DNA of 64,000 nucleotides from Shimia sp039969785 (GTDB taxonomy: Bacteria > Pseudomonadota > Alphaproteobacteria > Rhodobacterales > Rhodobacteraceae). A program made the translations under genes and the position numbers. The notes below the pieces were generated by a model. It did no database searches. It was not told the DNA's origin and saw nothing but the letters and a program-made list of their open reading frames with translations. The first letter of the stretch is position 1, and each line of letters begins with the position of its first letter. The stretch covers positions 90,312 to 154,311 of the forward strand of contig NZ_JBDVNC010000034.1 in NCBI RefSeq assembly GCF_039969785.1, in the 5' to 3' direction. This document shows, one piece after another, positions 8,574 through 16,435 of the stretch.

Positions 8574-9347
8574 ATGGTTGATTTGAGCGCGCTTATCCTT
8601 GCTGCCGGGCGTGGAGTTCGTATGGGGCCGCGCGGGCGTCTCACACCTAAGGGGTTGTTGGAAATCAACGGTATACCGCTGGTGGCACGGTCTGTCGACT
8701 TGTTGCGGTCTCGTGGCATTGAACGCATTCGGATTGTGACCGGTCATTTAAGCGATCAATACGAGACATTGTTTGCGGGACGGGATGACATCGAACTGAT
8801 CCATAATCCGGCTTACGATCAGACGGGCAGCCTACAATCTTTGATGACCGGGCTTAATGGTCTGAGCGGGCATATTGTCCTGCTGGAATCTGACGTCATC
8901 TATGAGGCCCGCGCGCTTTCTCCTGTGGCGTCGAACCAGACGCGCATGATTGTATCCGGTCAAACCAATGCCACCGACGAGGTCTATGTCTGGTCGCGTA
9001 CCGGCGCCACCGGAACACCGTCATTTGATACCATGTCCAAAGACATCAATGCCCAGCCACACGCGCATTATGGTGAACTGATGGGCATCACGTGTTTCTC
9101 TGCGCCTCAGGTCGAACGCCTGCGTGCCGCAGCGACATCGGTTTTGGCTGAAAATCCCAAGTCAGATTATGAAGCGGCCGTTATCGAGCTTGCACGCGAC
9201 ACGGATATCGAAGCGGTTTTGCTAGAGGATCTGGCGTGGACCGAAATTGATGACGAAGCGATGTTTGCACGGGCTGTTGATACCGTCTGGCCGCAAATTC
9301 AGGAACGTGATGCGCGCATACAGACCCGTTCAGCGGTTGCGTCTTAA
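8574..9347 (+). CDS. LicC-like head-group cytidylyltransferase (NTP transferase)
   Basis: A 257-residue nucleotidyltransferase from the ATG at 8574 (GGAA upstream). It opens with LILAAGRGVRMG and PKGLLEI, the nucleotide and metal loop plus the conserved lysine of the MobA/GlmU-like fold. It continues with IVTGHLSDQYE, a HNPAYDQTGSLQSL segment and LLESDVIYE carrying the catalytic aspartate. This spacing resembles phosphocholine, aminoethylphosphonate and inositol-1-phosphate cytidylyltransferases more than sugar-1-phosphate ones. Role inferred: CTP plus a phospho-alcohol gives a CDP-alcohol donor for the neighbouring CDP-alcohol transferases. With the inositol-phosphate synthase nearby, inositol-1-phosphate is one candidate; a polyol phosphate from the FGGY kinase is another. 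Its 3' end overlaps the convergent LptG-like gene by 18 bp. Confidence 0.75.
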   Translation: MVDLSALILAAGRGVRMGPRGRLTPKGLLEINGIPLVARSVDLLRSRGIERIRIVTGHLSDQYETLFAGRDDIELIHNPAYDQTGSLQSLMTGLNGLSGHIVLLESDVIYEARALSPVASNQTRMIVSGQTNATDEVYVWSRTGATGTPSFDTMSKDINAQPHAHYGELMGITCFSAPQVERLRAAATSVLAENPKSDYEAAVIELARDTDIEAVLLEDLAWTEIDDEAMFARAVDTVWPQIQERDARIQTRSAVAS

Positions 9348-10451
9348 GTATCCGGCCTGCTGTAACTGCAAAACAACCGACAACAAAACTGCCAGACTGA
9401 TCGGGATGAGGGCTGCCCAATAAGGCGGCAGGCGTCCGTGAATCCCGAGCGCCCAGAACACTTTGAACGAGACGAGTGTCACGTAACCAATTGTGACCAA
9501 GGGCAAAAGGCGGAACGGCGCCAACCGGCGGCCACGTCGCCCCGCCAGCGCCAGGCTGGCGCCCAAAAGCGCAAATACGCCCGGTAGAAAAAAGGCCAGC
9601 TTGCGAAACGCCAACGCCGTGCGCGCATCGCTGGCCGCCTGCGTCCCGGTTAACCGAGCCACCTGTTTCAGGGCAGAGTTTGGCATGAAATACCCGTGAA
9701 CACCAAAATACTGAACACGGTCAATGTTCAATGGGTACCAGATATCCAATGTTTCCATGCGCTGTGTCGCGGTCCCGTTTTCTCCTTGCCATAGCGTCAC
9801 GCCCTGTAACCGCCATTGTTCATCTTCTGACAGCGGAGCGGCGCTTTCAGCAAAAATGATCCGGCTCAGCACGGGCTGGTCGATACCTTCAAAAATGGTC
9901 ACATCCGTCAAAGATGCATCCGCACCACGTCGCACTTCGGCCCGCATTGCCAGATTTTCATTCACAAACCAGCGATGTGTCAGCTGTGTATTGCCAAACC
10001 AGCGCCCGTATTGCCCCAGCCCCATTTCCACCTGGCGTTCCACAGTTGGCGGGCGCAACCAATTCTGAAACGAGCCTTGAATAGCCCCTGTGACGGCCCC
10101 AACCATCAACAGGGCACTCAGCATCACAGCCGGAGAGGCTCCGGCAGCCGCAAGAACAACGTCTTCCATACGTTGATGACGCAGCGCCGTGGTCACTCCT
10201 GCACCAATCAACGCCGCCATGCCCAAAAGACGGGTCACAATATCCACTGAGCGAAACGACAGATAAGGCAGCAACACCCGCCAAACCGGCTGTTCCGTTT
10301 CCGCGGCCCTTGCGCGGATATTGTCCAGACTGTCGGTCAGATCGATGGTCAGCGCAATCACCAGCAAGGTGAACATCACAAACGCAATTGCCTGCAAATA
10401 GGCCCAGACCATGCTGCGCACGGCCACACCGGTATAAGCGCGCCAATTCAT
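9330..10451 (-). CDS. LptG-like permease (YjgP/YjgQ family), paralogue in lipid operon
   Basis: A 373-residue inner-membrane protein. Two or three helices lie in the first 130 residues, followed by a periplasmic beta-jellyroll-like stretch (about 150-285) and three C-terminal helices. This is the topology of LptF/LptG, the permease pair that extracts lipopolysaccharide with ATPase LptB. It is the last gene of the sphingolipid/inositol-lipid operon and overlaps the LptF-like gene by 4 bp. In Rhodobacterales the housekeeping lptF-lptG pair normally sits by lptD-surA-pdxA, which is not here, and no lptA, lptB or lptC is present. I infer a second permease pair that moves the lipid made by this operon toward the outer membrane, perhaps using the shared LptB. 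Confidence 0.7.
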   Translation of the reverse strand: MNWRAYTGVAVRSMVWAYLQAIAFVMFTLLVIALTIDLTDSLDNIRARAAETEQPVWRVLLPYLSFRSVDIVTRLLGMAALIGAGVTTALRHQRMEDVVLAAAGASPAVMLSALLMVGAVTGAIQGSFQNWLRPPTVERQVEMGLGQYGRWFGNTQLTHRWFVNENLAMRAEVRRGADASLTDVTIFEGIDQPVLSRIIFAESAAPLSEDEQWRLQGVTLWQGENGTATQRMETLDIWYPLNIDRVQYFGVHGYFMPNSALKQVARLTGTQAASDARTALAFRKLAFFLPGVFALLGASLALAGRRGRRLAPFRLLPLVTIGYVTLVSFKVFWALGIHGRLPPYWAALIPISLAVLLSVVLQLQQAGYLRRNR

Positions 10452-11566
10452 GACCGCCGCCCCGCCGGGATCATCAAAACCTCGCGTTTGCGGGCCAGAT
10501 AGGCCAGCGGTGGACCCAGATAGATGGCCAGTGCCAGAAGGATCAGAGCCAGCGGCGAAAACGATTCGACACTGCCCGCCACAACCGAGCGGGCCAGAAT
10601 ATCCCCCGCCATCAACACCAGCGCGGCCAATGGCAACGCTATATAGCGCCCGATCCCGGATCCCGCCGCCACGATCGCCGCCAACGCCAGCAGGGCCGCC
10701 ATAGGTACCATCAAAGCCCGGGTCGCGATCTTGGCAATGCGCGGTGTCGCATCCGGCGCGTTAATATCCAGCATGCGTTCGGCCTTGCTGCGGTCACGGC
10801 GCGGTGGAGTTGTGACATCCGACATGCCAAACGCAAAATCTCCATCGGCCACGCTGAACCGGCTGACATGCCTCAGCGCTTTTTCGGTCTTAGGATAGAC
10901 ACCTTCATAAGCCGAAAGTGCCTCCAGTATGATCTTGCGCTGGCCGCCATCATCCGCGTCTGTCACATGCCAGTTGCGCGACTGTATCGTGCGCCACATA
11001 GGTCCGTAATTGGGTTGAAACACAAATAACTGCCCACGCCTTTGCGCTCCGTCCTTTGGTGGGGTGGCAATAAATGTAACGCCCCGAATGGTCTGCTGAG
11101 TGTTCAATGGTCCGGCATGTTCGATCCGGCTGACGATGTGCTGGGTCTGCAATTCCGCCATCTTGATCCGACTGGCATAGCGCGCCAGTGGCGAAATGAA
11201 ACCGGCAGTGGCAAGGCTCACGGCACCGCCGATCAATCCGATGACAAGAACGACGCTGACAATCCGGCTCCACCGGATACCGGACGAGGCGAGAATGACC
11301 AATTCACCCCGATTGCGCGCATCCGTGACCACAAAATAGACCGCAATCAGCATACCAACCGCAAGCGCCAGATCAAAAATCTCGGGCACTTTGAACAACA
11401 GCAAAATCGCAACATCCGCCGCCACTGCATCCTGTCGCAAGGCTTCTTCCAGAAGGGTGGTAAAGCTTTCAGCCAGAAAAATTGCTTCGACCACGGCCAA
11501 AATCAACATCAGCCGCGCGACAATCGGGATACCTAGAATGCGTGTGATCGGGCCCAGAACTCTCAT
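10448..11566 (-). CDS. LptF-like permease (YjgP/YjgQ family), paralogue in lipid operon
   Basis: A 372-residue inner-membrane protein with the LptF/LptG layout. It has a short amphipathic N-terminus, helices around 15-35, 50-75 and 95-125, a periplasmic domain about 140-260, and three helices from about 278 to the C-terminus. The cytoplasmic segment RNRGELVILASSGIRWSR matches the coupling-helix region that touches LptB in canonical LptF/G. It starts 40 bp after the CdsA-like gene and overlaps the LptG-like gene by ATGA. Position inside a lipid-synthesis operon rather than next to lptD is the strongest hint that it is specialised for a non-LPS lipid. Confidence 0.75.
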   Translation of the reverse strand: MRVLGPITRILGIPIVARLMLILAVVEAIFLAESFTTLLEEALRQDAVAADVAILLLFKVPEIFDLALAVGMLIAVYFVVTDARNRGELVILASSGIRWSRIVSVVLVIGLIGGAVSLATAGFISPLARYASRIKMAELQTQHIVSRIEHAGPLNTQQTIRGVTFIATPPKDGAQRRGQLFVFQPNYGPMWRTIQSRNWHVTDADDGGQRKIILEALSAYEGVYPKTEKALRHVSRFSVADGDFAFGMSDVTTPPRRDRSKAERMLDINAPDATPRIAKIATRALMVPMAALLALAAIVAAGSGIGRYIALPLAALVLMAGDILARSVVAGSVESFSPLALILLALAIYLGPPLAYLARKREVLMIPAGRRS

Positions 11567-11606
11567 CGGCCACCAGAGACATGTGCGAAGTCTTCGGACG
11601 GCTGCG

Positions 11607-12488
11607 TCATAGCAAAACCAACACGAAATACAAGGCGACCAACCCGGCGCTGGCGGCGATCCAGCTGTCCAGAGAATCCAACAGCCCGCCCTGACGCTTC
11701 ATCACCACCGGGTAATCCTTGACCCCGGCATTGCGTTTAAGGCGCGATGCCGCCAGATCACCGGCCACGGCCAACATTGCGACCATCAATGCGACCCCAA
11801 CCATCGCCCCCACGTTCAACCCCAACAGACCAGCCGAAATTGCAGTCAGAACGCACAGACTTATGGCCCCGCCCATCAGCCCCTCAACGGTTTTGCGTGG
11901 CGACAAGATCGGAAAGGCAGGGCGCTTGCCGAACAGCTTGCCGAACAAAAGTGCAAAGCTGTCAAAAATCTCGACCAGCACATACGTGCCCGCCACCGCG
12001 ACGCGCATTTCGGGTGCGACGCCACCATGCGCCATCAACGCCATTGGAATGACCGGAAACACCAGCAGTTCCAACAAGGCATGGGCGGTCCGGCCCTTTT
12101 GCATCTTCACTACGCGGACCAGCAACAGGGGCCACACCCCAGCCAGCGCCACTGCAATCAGCGTTTCGCTCATCACGGCCAAACTCAGACCAAGACAAAG
12201 AATGGCCATGCCCCATGCCGCCTGCGCTGTGCCAAACCGCACGTGTCCGGCTTCAAATCCGACGCGCAAGGCCACGACAACCATCAAGGCCACAATCCCA
12301 ACGGTGCCCGACAAAGTCGCGCAAATCAGAACGGCTGCGATCAGCGTTGCGCTGAAGAAAGTTTTCACAAGATCGCGCGCCGTGTCGCGGGTAGTCGGGA
12401 TGACAACCAACAAACCCAACACGCCATATCCGATCGCCAAAAGCACGGCGCCGGTCAGGGCCAGTTGATGAATGTTCAGCCCGATCAT
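11607..12488 (-). CDS. Divergent CdsA-like phosphatidate cytidylyltransferase
   Basis: A 293-residue polytopic protein from the ATG that overlaps the stop of the SDR gene (ATGA). CdsA makes CDP-diacylglycerol from CTP and phosphatidate. The SPRKTVEG block (196-203) and SRLKRNAGVKDYP (248-260) of the CdsA family are intact. The end of the signature is altered: where canonical CdsA reads PGHGG then DRxDS, this protein has KRQGG (264-268) and DSLDS (271-275), so the usual His and Arg are replaced. It is therefore probably a paralogue beside a housekeeping CdsA elsewhere, serving the inositol/sphingolipid pathway or using a different lipid phosphate. Whether it keeps activity is open. Confidence 0.75.
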   Translation of the reverse strand: MIGLNIHQLALTGAVLLAIGYGVLGLLVVIPTTRDTARDLVKTFFSATLIAAVLICATLSGTVGIVALMVVVALRVGFEAGHVRFGTAQAAWGMAILCLGLSLAVMSETLIAVALAGVWPLLLVRVVKMQKGRTAHALLELLVFPVIPMALMAHGGVAPEMRVAVAGTYVLVEIFDSFALLFGKLFGKRPAFPILSPRKTVEGLMGGAISLCVLTAISAGLLGLNVGAMVGVALMVAMLAVAGDLAASRLKRNAGVKDYPVVMKRQGGLLDSLDSWIAASAGLVALYFVLVLL

Positions 12489-13279
12489 GGGCCATATTTG
12501 CGGACAATCCGCCGTTGGTGCCACCGCAACAGCGGTGCAATCAGGCTGGTAAACCGGTTCAGCCCCGCCATCTGAAACCCGGGGGCCACGACCAGCTTGC
12601 CGCGCTGCATGCCATCAACCAGCTTGCGGGCGACATCTTCCGCCTGCCACAGTCCACCGCCTTGGGAAATCTTAGCGGTGGCGCGCGGTTTGCTTGCCAT
12701 TTCTGCCTCAAGCTGGGGCGTGTCCGTATCTGGGGGGTAACAGACCGTCACGCTGATCCCGTCCGTTTCCAATTCGATGTGCAGTACCTCTGCCAGCCCG
12801 CGCAACGCGAATTTCGACGGCGCATAGGCGCCATAGCCGTAAATGCCAAAAAACGCCGTGCCCGAAGAAATCAATCCGATCTGTCCACCGCCTGCTTCGG
12901 CCATCGCGCGGTGCAGCGCGCTGACAAAATAAAGCGCTCCGAAATAATTCACCTGCATGTGGCGTTCGTGCAGGTCCAGCGGTTGTTCAGTGAACAAGCC
13001 CGGTTGCGCGATCCCGGCGCTGGCGATCGCTACTTTGGGCGCGCCCATGACGGCAATCGCCTCTGTCACTGCGCTGAAAACGGCCTTGCGGTCGCTGACA
13101 TCGACGGCGAATTCGCGCACTTGCACGGTTGGTGCCTGTTCCAGAATGGCCGTCCGCGCGGCGGACAGCTTGCCGGGGTCCCGTGCGAACATCGCGATAT
13201 CGTGGCCTTTTTTCGCCAACAGCACAGCAGCGGCAAATCCGATGCCGCTGGAGCCGCCGGTGACAAAGGCCGGGCCCAT
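12485..13279 (-). CDS. KDSR-like 3-ketosphinganine reductase (SDR)
   Basis: A 264-residue classical short-chain dehydrogenase. NAD(P)-binding TGGSSGIG is at 7-14, the catalytic serine at 138-139, and Tyr152 and Lys156 in YAPSK. After the active site it carries YPPDTDTP (181-188), which I recognise as the hallmark of eukaryotic KDSR/Tsc10 and bacterial homologues that reduce 3-ketodihydrosphingosine to sphinganine. It also has a C-terminal hydrophobic stretch as in membrane-associated KDSR. The start overlaps the stop of the inositol-phosphate synthase by one base. Together with the serine palmitoyltransferase-like gene of the same operon this gives the first two steps of sphingoid base synthesis. 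A generic SDR is possible, but the YPPDTDTP motif plus context argue against it. Confidence 0.82.
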   Translation of the reverse strand: MGPAFVTGGSSGIGFAAAVLLAKKGHDIAMFARDPGKLSAARTAILEQAPTVQVREFAVDVSDRKAVFSAVTEAIAVMGAPKVAIASAGIAQPGLFTEQPLDLHERHMQVNYFGALYFVSALHRAMAEAGGGQIGLISSGTAFFGIYGYGAYAPSKFALRGLAEVLHIELETDGISVTVCYPPDTDTPQLEAEMASKPRATAKISQGGGLWQAEDVARKLVDGMQRGKLVVAPGFQMAGLNRFTSLIAPLLRWHQRRIVRKYGP

Positions 13280-14397
13280 CAGGCGCTTGCCTCGCCCCCT
13301 TTGACGAAATTCAAAATCACGTCATGGGCATCAGTGTCTTCGATTTGCTTGGGCGGGTGTTTGAACAGAAAGGCGCTCGCATCCTGAATCGGGCCGGCCA
13401 GTTTGCGATCCAGCGCGATCCGCGCCAAACGAATGGCGACAATGGCTTCGGCTGCGGCGTTGGGGCTGTCCTCGACATCCAGACGCACTTCGATATTGGT
13501 ACGCGCGCCGCCAAACAGACGCCCCTCAAGACGTACATAAGCGACCTTACGGTCATTCAGCCAAGGCACGTAATCTGACGGACCAATGCGAATATCGGTG
13601 TCCTTCAGACGCTCTTCCAGAACCGCCTGTACCGCTTCGGTTTTGCTTTCCCGTTTGTTGGCCAGCCGGTCCTGTTCGGTCATATTCAGAAAGTCGGTAT
13701 TGCCACCCACGTTCAGCTGATAGGTGCGGTCAATCTCGACACCGCGCATTTCGGCCAGATTGGCCAGGGTCCGGTGCACGATGGTCGCGCCGAACTGTGC
13801 CTTGAAATCGTCGCCCAGAATGGGCACGCCAGCGTCTTCGAATTTCTTGGCCCACACAGGGTGCGACGCGATGAATACCGGAATGCCATTCACCACGGCC
13901 ACGCCAGCCTCAAGCGCACATTCCACATAGAATTCCACGGCTTTTTGCGACCCAACCGGCAAAAAGATGATCATCACTTCGGCTTCAAGCGCGCGCAGCT
14001 TTGCCACGATGTCCTGCTTGCTCAGCGCAGGTTCCTGCGAAAGCCGGAAACTGCGGTCTTCGGGGTTCTGCAACATGTGCCATGCAACCCCATCCAGATC
14101 AGGGCCGCGATGGATCATTGCGGTCTGTCCATCCAGATCGGTGTAGAACCGTTCGGTGCAGTTGGGTTCAGCAAATGCCGCTTCGCCCAGCGGCTTGCCG
14201 ACTTTGCGGTAATCCACGTCAAACCCGGCGACCAGCTCAATATCCTCGGGCTTATATCCAGCCAGATCGGGAAAGCTCACCCCAACGGCGTCTTCGCCCT
14301 TGTCCCGGCAATAGGCAACGCCTTGAATTAGAGAACTGGCACAGTTGCCAACACCGACAATCACAGTGCGAATACGGTTGGGTGTTTGAGAGGTCAT
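13279..14397 (-). CDS. myo-inositol-phosphate synthase (actinobacterial/archaeal type)
   Basis: A 372-residue NAD-dependent enzyme converting glucose-6-phosphate to inositol phosphate. The N-terminal VIVGVGNCASSLIQG (residues 12-26) is the Rossmann loop of the short prokaryotic class, as in mycobacterial Ino1. VAGFDVD follows, then IFLPVGSQKA and the GGNTDFLNM block (about 229-237) of the NIPS/GAPDH-like catalytic domain. Inositol in a gram-negative usually signals inositol lipids or osmolytes. This operon, with CdsA-like, sphingoid-base and CDP-alcohol genes nearby, points to an inositol phospholipid or inositol phosphoceramide. It begins 2 bp after the DUF4833-like stop, so expression is coupled. 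Confidence 0.88.
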   Translation of the reverse strand: MTSQTPNRIRTVIVGVGNCASSLIQGVAYCRDKGEDAVGVSFPDLAGYKPEDIELVAGFDVDYRKVGKPLGEAAFAEPNCTERFYTDLDGQTAMIHRGPDLDGVAWHMLQNPEDRSFRLSQEPALSKQDIVAKLRALEAEVMIIFLPVGSQKAVEFYVECALEAGVAVVNGIPVFIASHPVWAKKFEDAGVPILGDDFKAQFGATIVHRTLANLAEMRGVEIDRTYQLNVGGNTDFLNMTEQDRLANKRESKTEAVQAVLEERLKDTDIRIGPSDYVPWLNDRKVAYVRLEGRLFGGARTNIEVRLDVEDSPNAAAEAIVAIRLARIALDRKLAGPIQDASAFLFKHPPKQIEDTDAHDVILNFVKGGEASA

Positions 14398-14399
14398 TC

Positions 14400-15026
14400 T
14401 TAGTATTCTCCGCCGGAAACGGCAATTAAGTGGGTTACGTATCGGCCCGAGATCGGGTCAGACGAATAAAGGCGCAAGCGGTCGACCTTGGGAAACAATC
14501 CGCTCTCATCTAGGTCAAGAAATCCGTAGATCAGTTCAAAATCACGATTGTTGACCTGTGTCCATAGCGCGGCCTTAAATGGCGCGGTCTGGCGCAGTTC
14601 AAACGTGTGGCTGCGCATCGCATTTACTGCAATCAGATAGCCATTGCCGTTCTTGTTGGCACGGGCGCTAACGCCGAATCCAAAGACCCGTTCATACCAT
14701 CGCAACGCCATCACCTGACCACGTTGGTCATAACGGCGCCAATACGCCGTTAAGGGGCGGCGTTTGTCCAGATCACCGTTATCATCAAACCGTGCGACAT
14801 AGACAATCGTGTTGGCATTCGCCGTTCTTTGCAAAAAGAACACCTGATGCTTTTCAGTCGGATGTGGAAAATCCTTCCGCGCAACCGGCAACTGTGCCGA
14901 GGTCATGCTGGACGTCACGCGCACGCTTGGCTTTGCTTGTGCCTGTTGAGAAAGCCCGGATGACAGGCAAAATGCCATCACCAGCGCACAAAGCATCAAT
15001 ACATTGGGCAGGCGCAACAATGGCAT
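14400..15026 (-). CDS. Exported DUF4833-like protein in inositol-lipid operon
   Basis: A 208-residue protein starting at 15026, 5 bp after the serine palmitoyltransferase-like gene. Residues 1-31 are a signal peptide or anchor ending AQA. The mature part has VFFLQRTANANTIVYVARF, DKRRPLTAYWRRY, a VFGFGVSA stretch and FELRQTAPFKAALWT. This resembles DUF4833 as I remember it, a domain I associate with inositol-lipid gene clusters of Bacteroidetes; a profile search is needed to confirm. Its activity is unknown to me. A periplasmic or membrane-facing role in handling the lipid head group would fit the context. No nucleophile triad or metal motif is obvious. Confidence 0.6.
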   Translation of the reverse strand: MPLLRLPNVLMLCALVMAFCLSSGLSQQAQAKPSVRVTSSMTSAQLPVARKDFPHPTEKHQVFFLQRTANANTIVYVARFDDNGDLDKRRPLTAYWRRYDQRGQVMALRWYERVFGFGVSARANKNGNGYLIAVNAMRSHTFELRQTAPFKAALWTQVNNRDFELIYGFLDLDESGLFPKVDRLRLYSSDPISGRYVTHLIAVSGGEY

Positions 15027-15031
15027 CTGGA

Positions 15032-16258
15032 TTATTCCGCGCTGAGGCGATTCCGTACTGCGTGTGACCCGCCCGAGGCCTGAACAACCGCTTGAATCAC
15101 CCGATCGATATCCTCTTCGGAATGCGATGCAGACAAGAAAAAGCGAATGCGCGGCAGATCTTTGGGAATGCCGATCTGAATGACGGGCGGGGCATAGATG
15201 CCCTGATCCATCAACGCTTTGGCCACTTGCACACATTCCAGAGGTGAGTCGAAAAGAACCGGAACAACGGCCTCTCCAATGGCGGTTCCGGTGTTCAGAC
15301 CGGCCTCCCGCGCTTTGCGCAGGAACAGCTTGGAATTGCGACGCAACCGGGTCACACGATCCGGCTCAGCCCGCAAGATTTTCAGCGCCTGGTGTGAACT
15401 GGCCACAGTGGCGGGCTGAAGTCCCACGGAATAAATGAAGCCGGCGATGCCATAGCGCATCCAATCTATAACTTTTGCGTTCCCGGCGACAAAACCACCG
15501 GCAGACGCAAAGCTTTTTGAAAGCGTGCCAATCGACAGCTCGATCCGGTCTGGTTCAATACCAAAATGCTCACAAAGACCGCGCCCGGTTGGTCCAAGCA
15601 CGCCATAAGAATGCGCCTCGTCCAGCAACAGCCACGCATCGTGACGTTCTTTGATTTCCAGAAGCTTTGGCAGATCGGTGATGTCCCCGTCCATCGAGAA
15701 CAAGCCCTCGGTACAGATCATCACCCGGTTATACTGTCCGCGTTTTTCGCTCAGCAACCGGTCCAGCTCGTCCAGATCATTGTGCTGATAAGTCGCGACA
15801 TCTGCTTTGACGCCCTGCACACCCACCATGATCGAGTTGTGAGCCAGCTCATCCACGATCACCAGATCTTTGTTGTGCATCAAAAGGCCGATGACACTGA
15901 TATTGGTCAGATAACCGGAAATCATCGTCAACACGCCGCCAACGCCCAGAAAGTCGGCCATATCGCGTTCGAATTCACGGTGCACCAAACGCTCTCCACC
16001 CACCAGACGGGATGCACCTGCGCCGGTTCCGTGTTGATCGATGGCGTCTTTGGCAGCGGTTTTGCAATCAGGATGATTCAACAAACCCAGATAGTCATAA
16101 TGGGCCATCGACAAATAACCGCCCGGCCACTCGTCACTGCGTGCTTCAAGAGCATCCGTCGCAACAAAATAGGGGTTGTCTTCCTGAACAAGAAACCCGC
16201 CACCAAGTCGGAAAAAGCGTTCGGCGAACGTCACAAAGCTGGATTTCTTGTCTTCCAT
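15032..16258 (-). CDS. spt: Serine palmitoyltransferase-like alpha-oxoamine synthase
   Basis: A 408-residue fold-type I PLP enzyme. The start at 16258 has GGAG 6 nt upstream. Landmarks: YLSMAHYDYLGL (48-59) of the substrate loop, GTGAGASRLVGG (77-88), DEAHS (213-217) and the Schiff-base lysine K248 in GTLSKSFAS. These enzymes condense an acyl thioester with an amino acid. The subgroup members are serine palmitoyltransferase, KBL (glycine/acetyl-CoA), BioF (alanine/pimeloyl) and HemA. Biotin, haem or threonine genes are absent here. A KDSR-like reductase, inositol-phosphate synthase and CdsA-like gene follow in the same operon, so serine plus fatty acyl donor giving 3-ketosphinganine is the best call. 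No dedicated acyl carrier protein gene is adjacent. Confidence 0.82.
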   Translation of the reverse strand: MEDKKSSFVTFAERFFRLGGGFLVQEDNPYFVATDALEARSDEWPGGYLSMAHYDYLGLLNHPDCKTAAKDAIDQHGTGAGASRLVGGERLVHREFERDMADFLGVGGVLTMISGYLTNISVIGLLMHNKDLVIVDELAHNSIMVGVQGVKADVATYQHNDLDELDRLLSEKRGQYNRVMICTEGLFSMDGDITDLPKLLEIKERHDAWLLLDEAHSYGVLGPTGRGLCEHFGIEPDRIELSIGTLSKSFASAGGFVAGNAKVIDWMRYGIAGFIYSVGLQPATVASSHQALKILRAEPDRVTRLRRNSKLFLRKAREAGLNTGTAIGEAVVPVLFDSPLECVQVAKALMDQGIYAPPVIQIGIPKDLPRIRFFLSASHSEEDIDRVIQAVVQASGGSHAVRNRLSAE

Positions 16259-16435
16259 TTCGTTCTCCGTTTCGGAGCAGCCTGTTGTAGCGGTATGATG
16301 AACCACTTGGCTGTCTAAACCATCCGATAACGGATACCACCCTTAACCATGTGTTTCGGCAATATGAAGGCCGAAATCATGGGCGCTCACAATTTTGCGC
16401 CCGATTGGCGCACATCCGCACTAGTTTGAAGGCGT

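Noticed and set aside
15032..16258. The aminotransferase as BioF (biotin) or KBL (threonine breakdown)
   Set aside because: No biotin or tdh genes adjoin; the KDSR-like reductase in the same operon fits SPT better. Not fully excluded without a tree.
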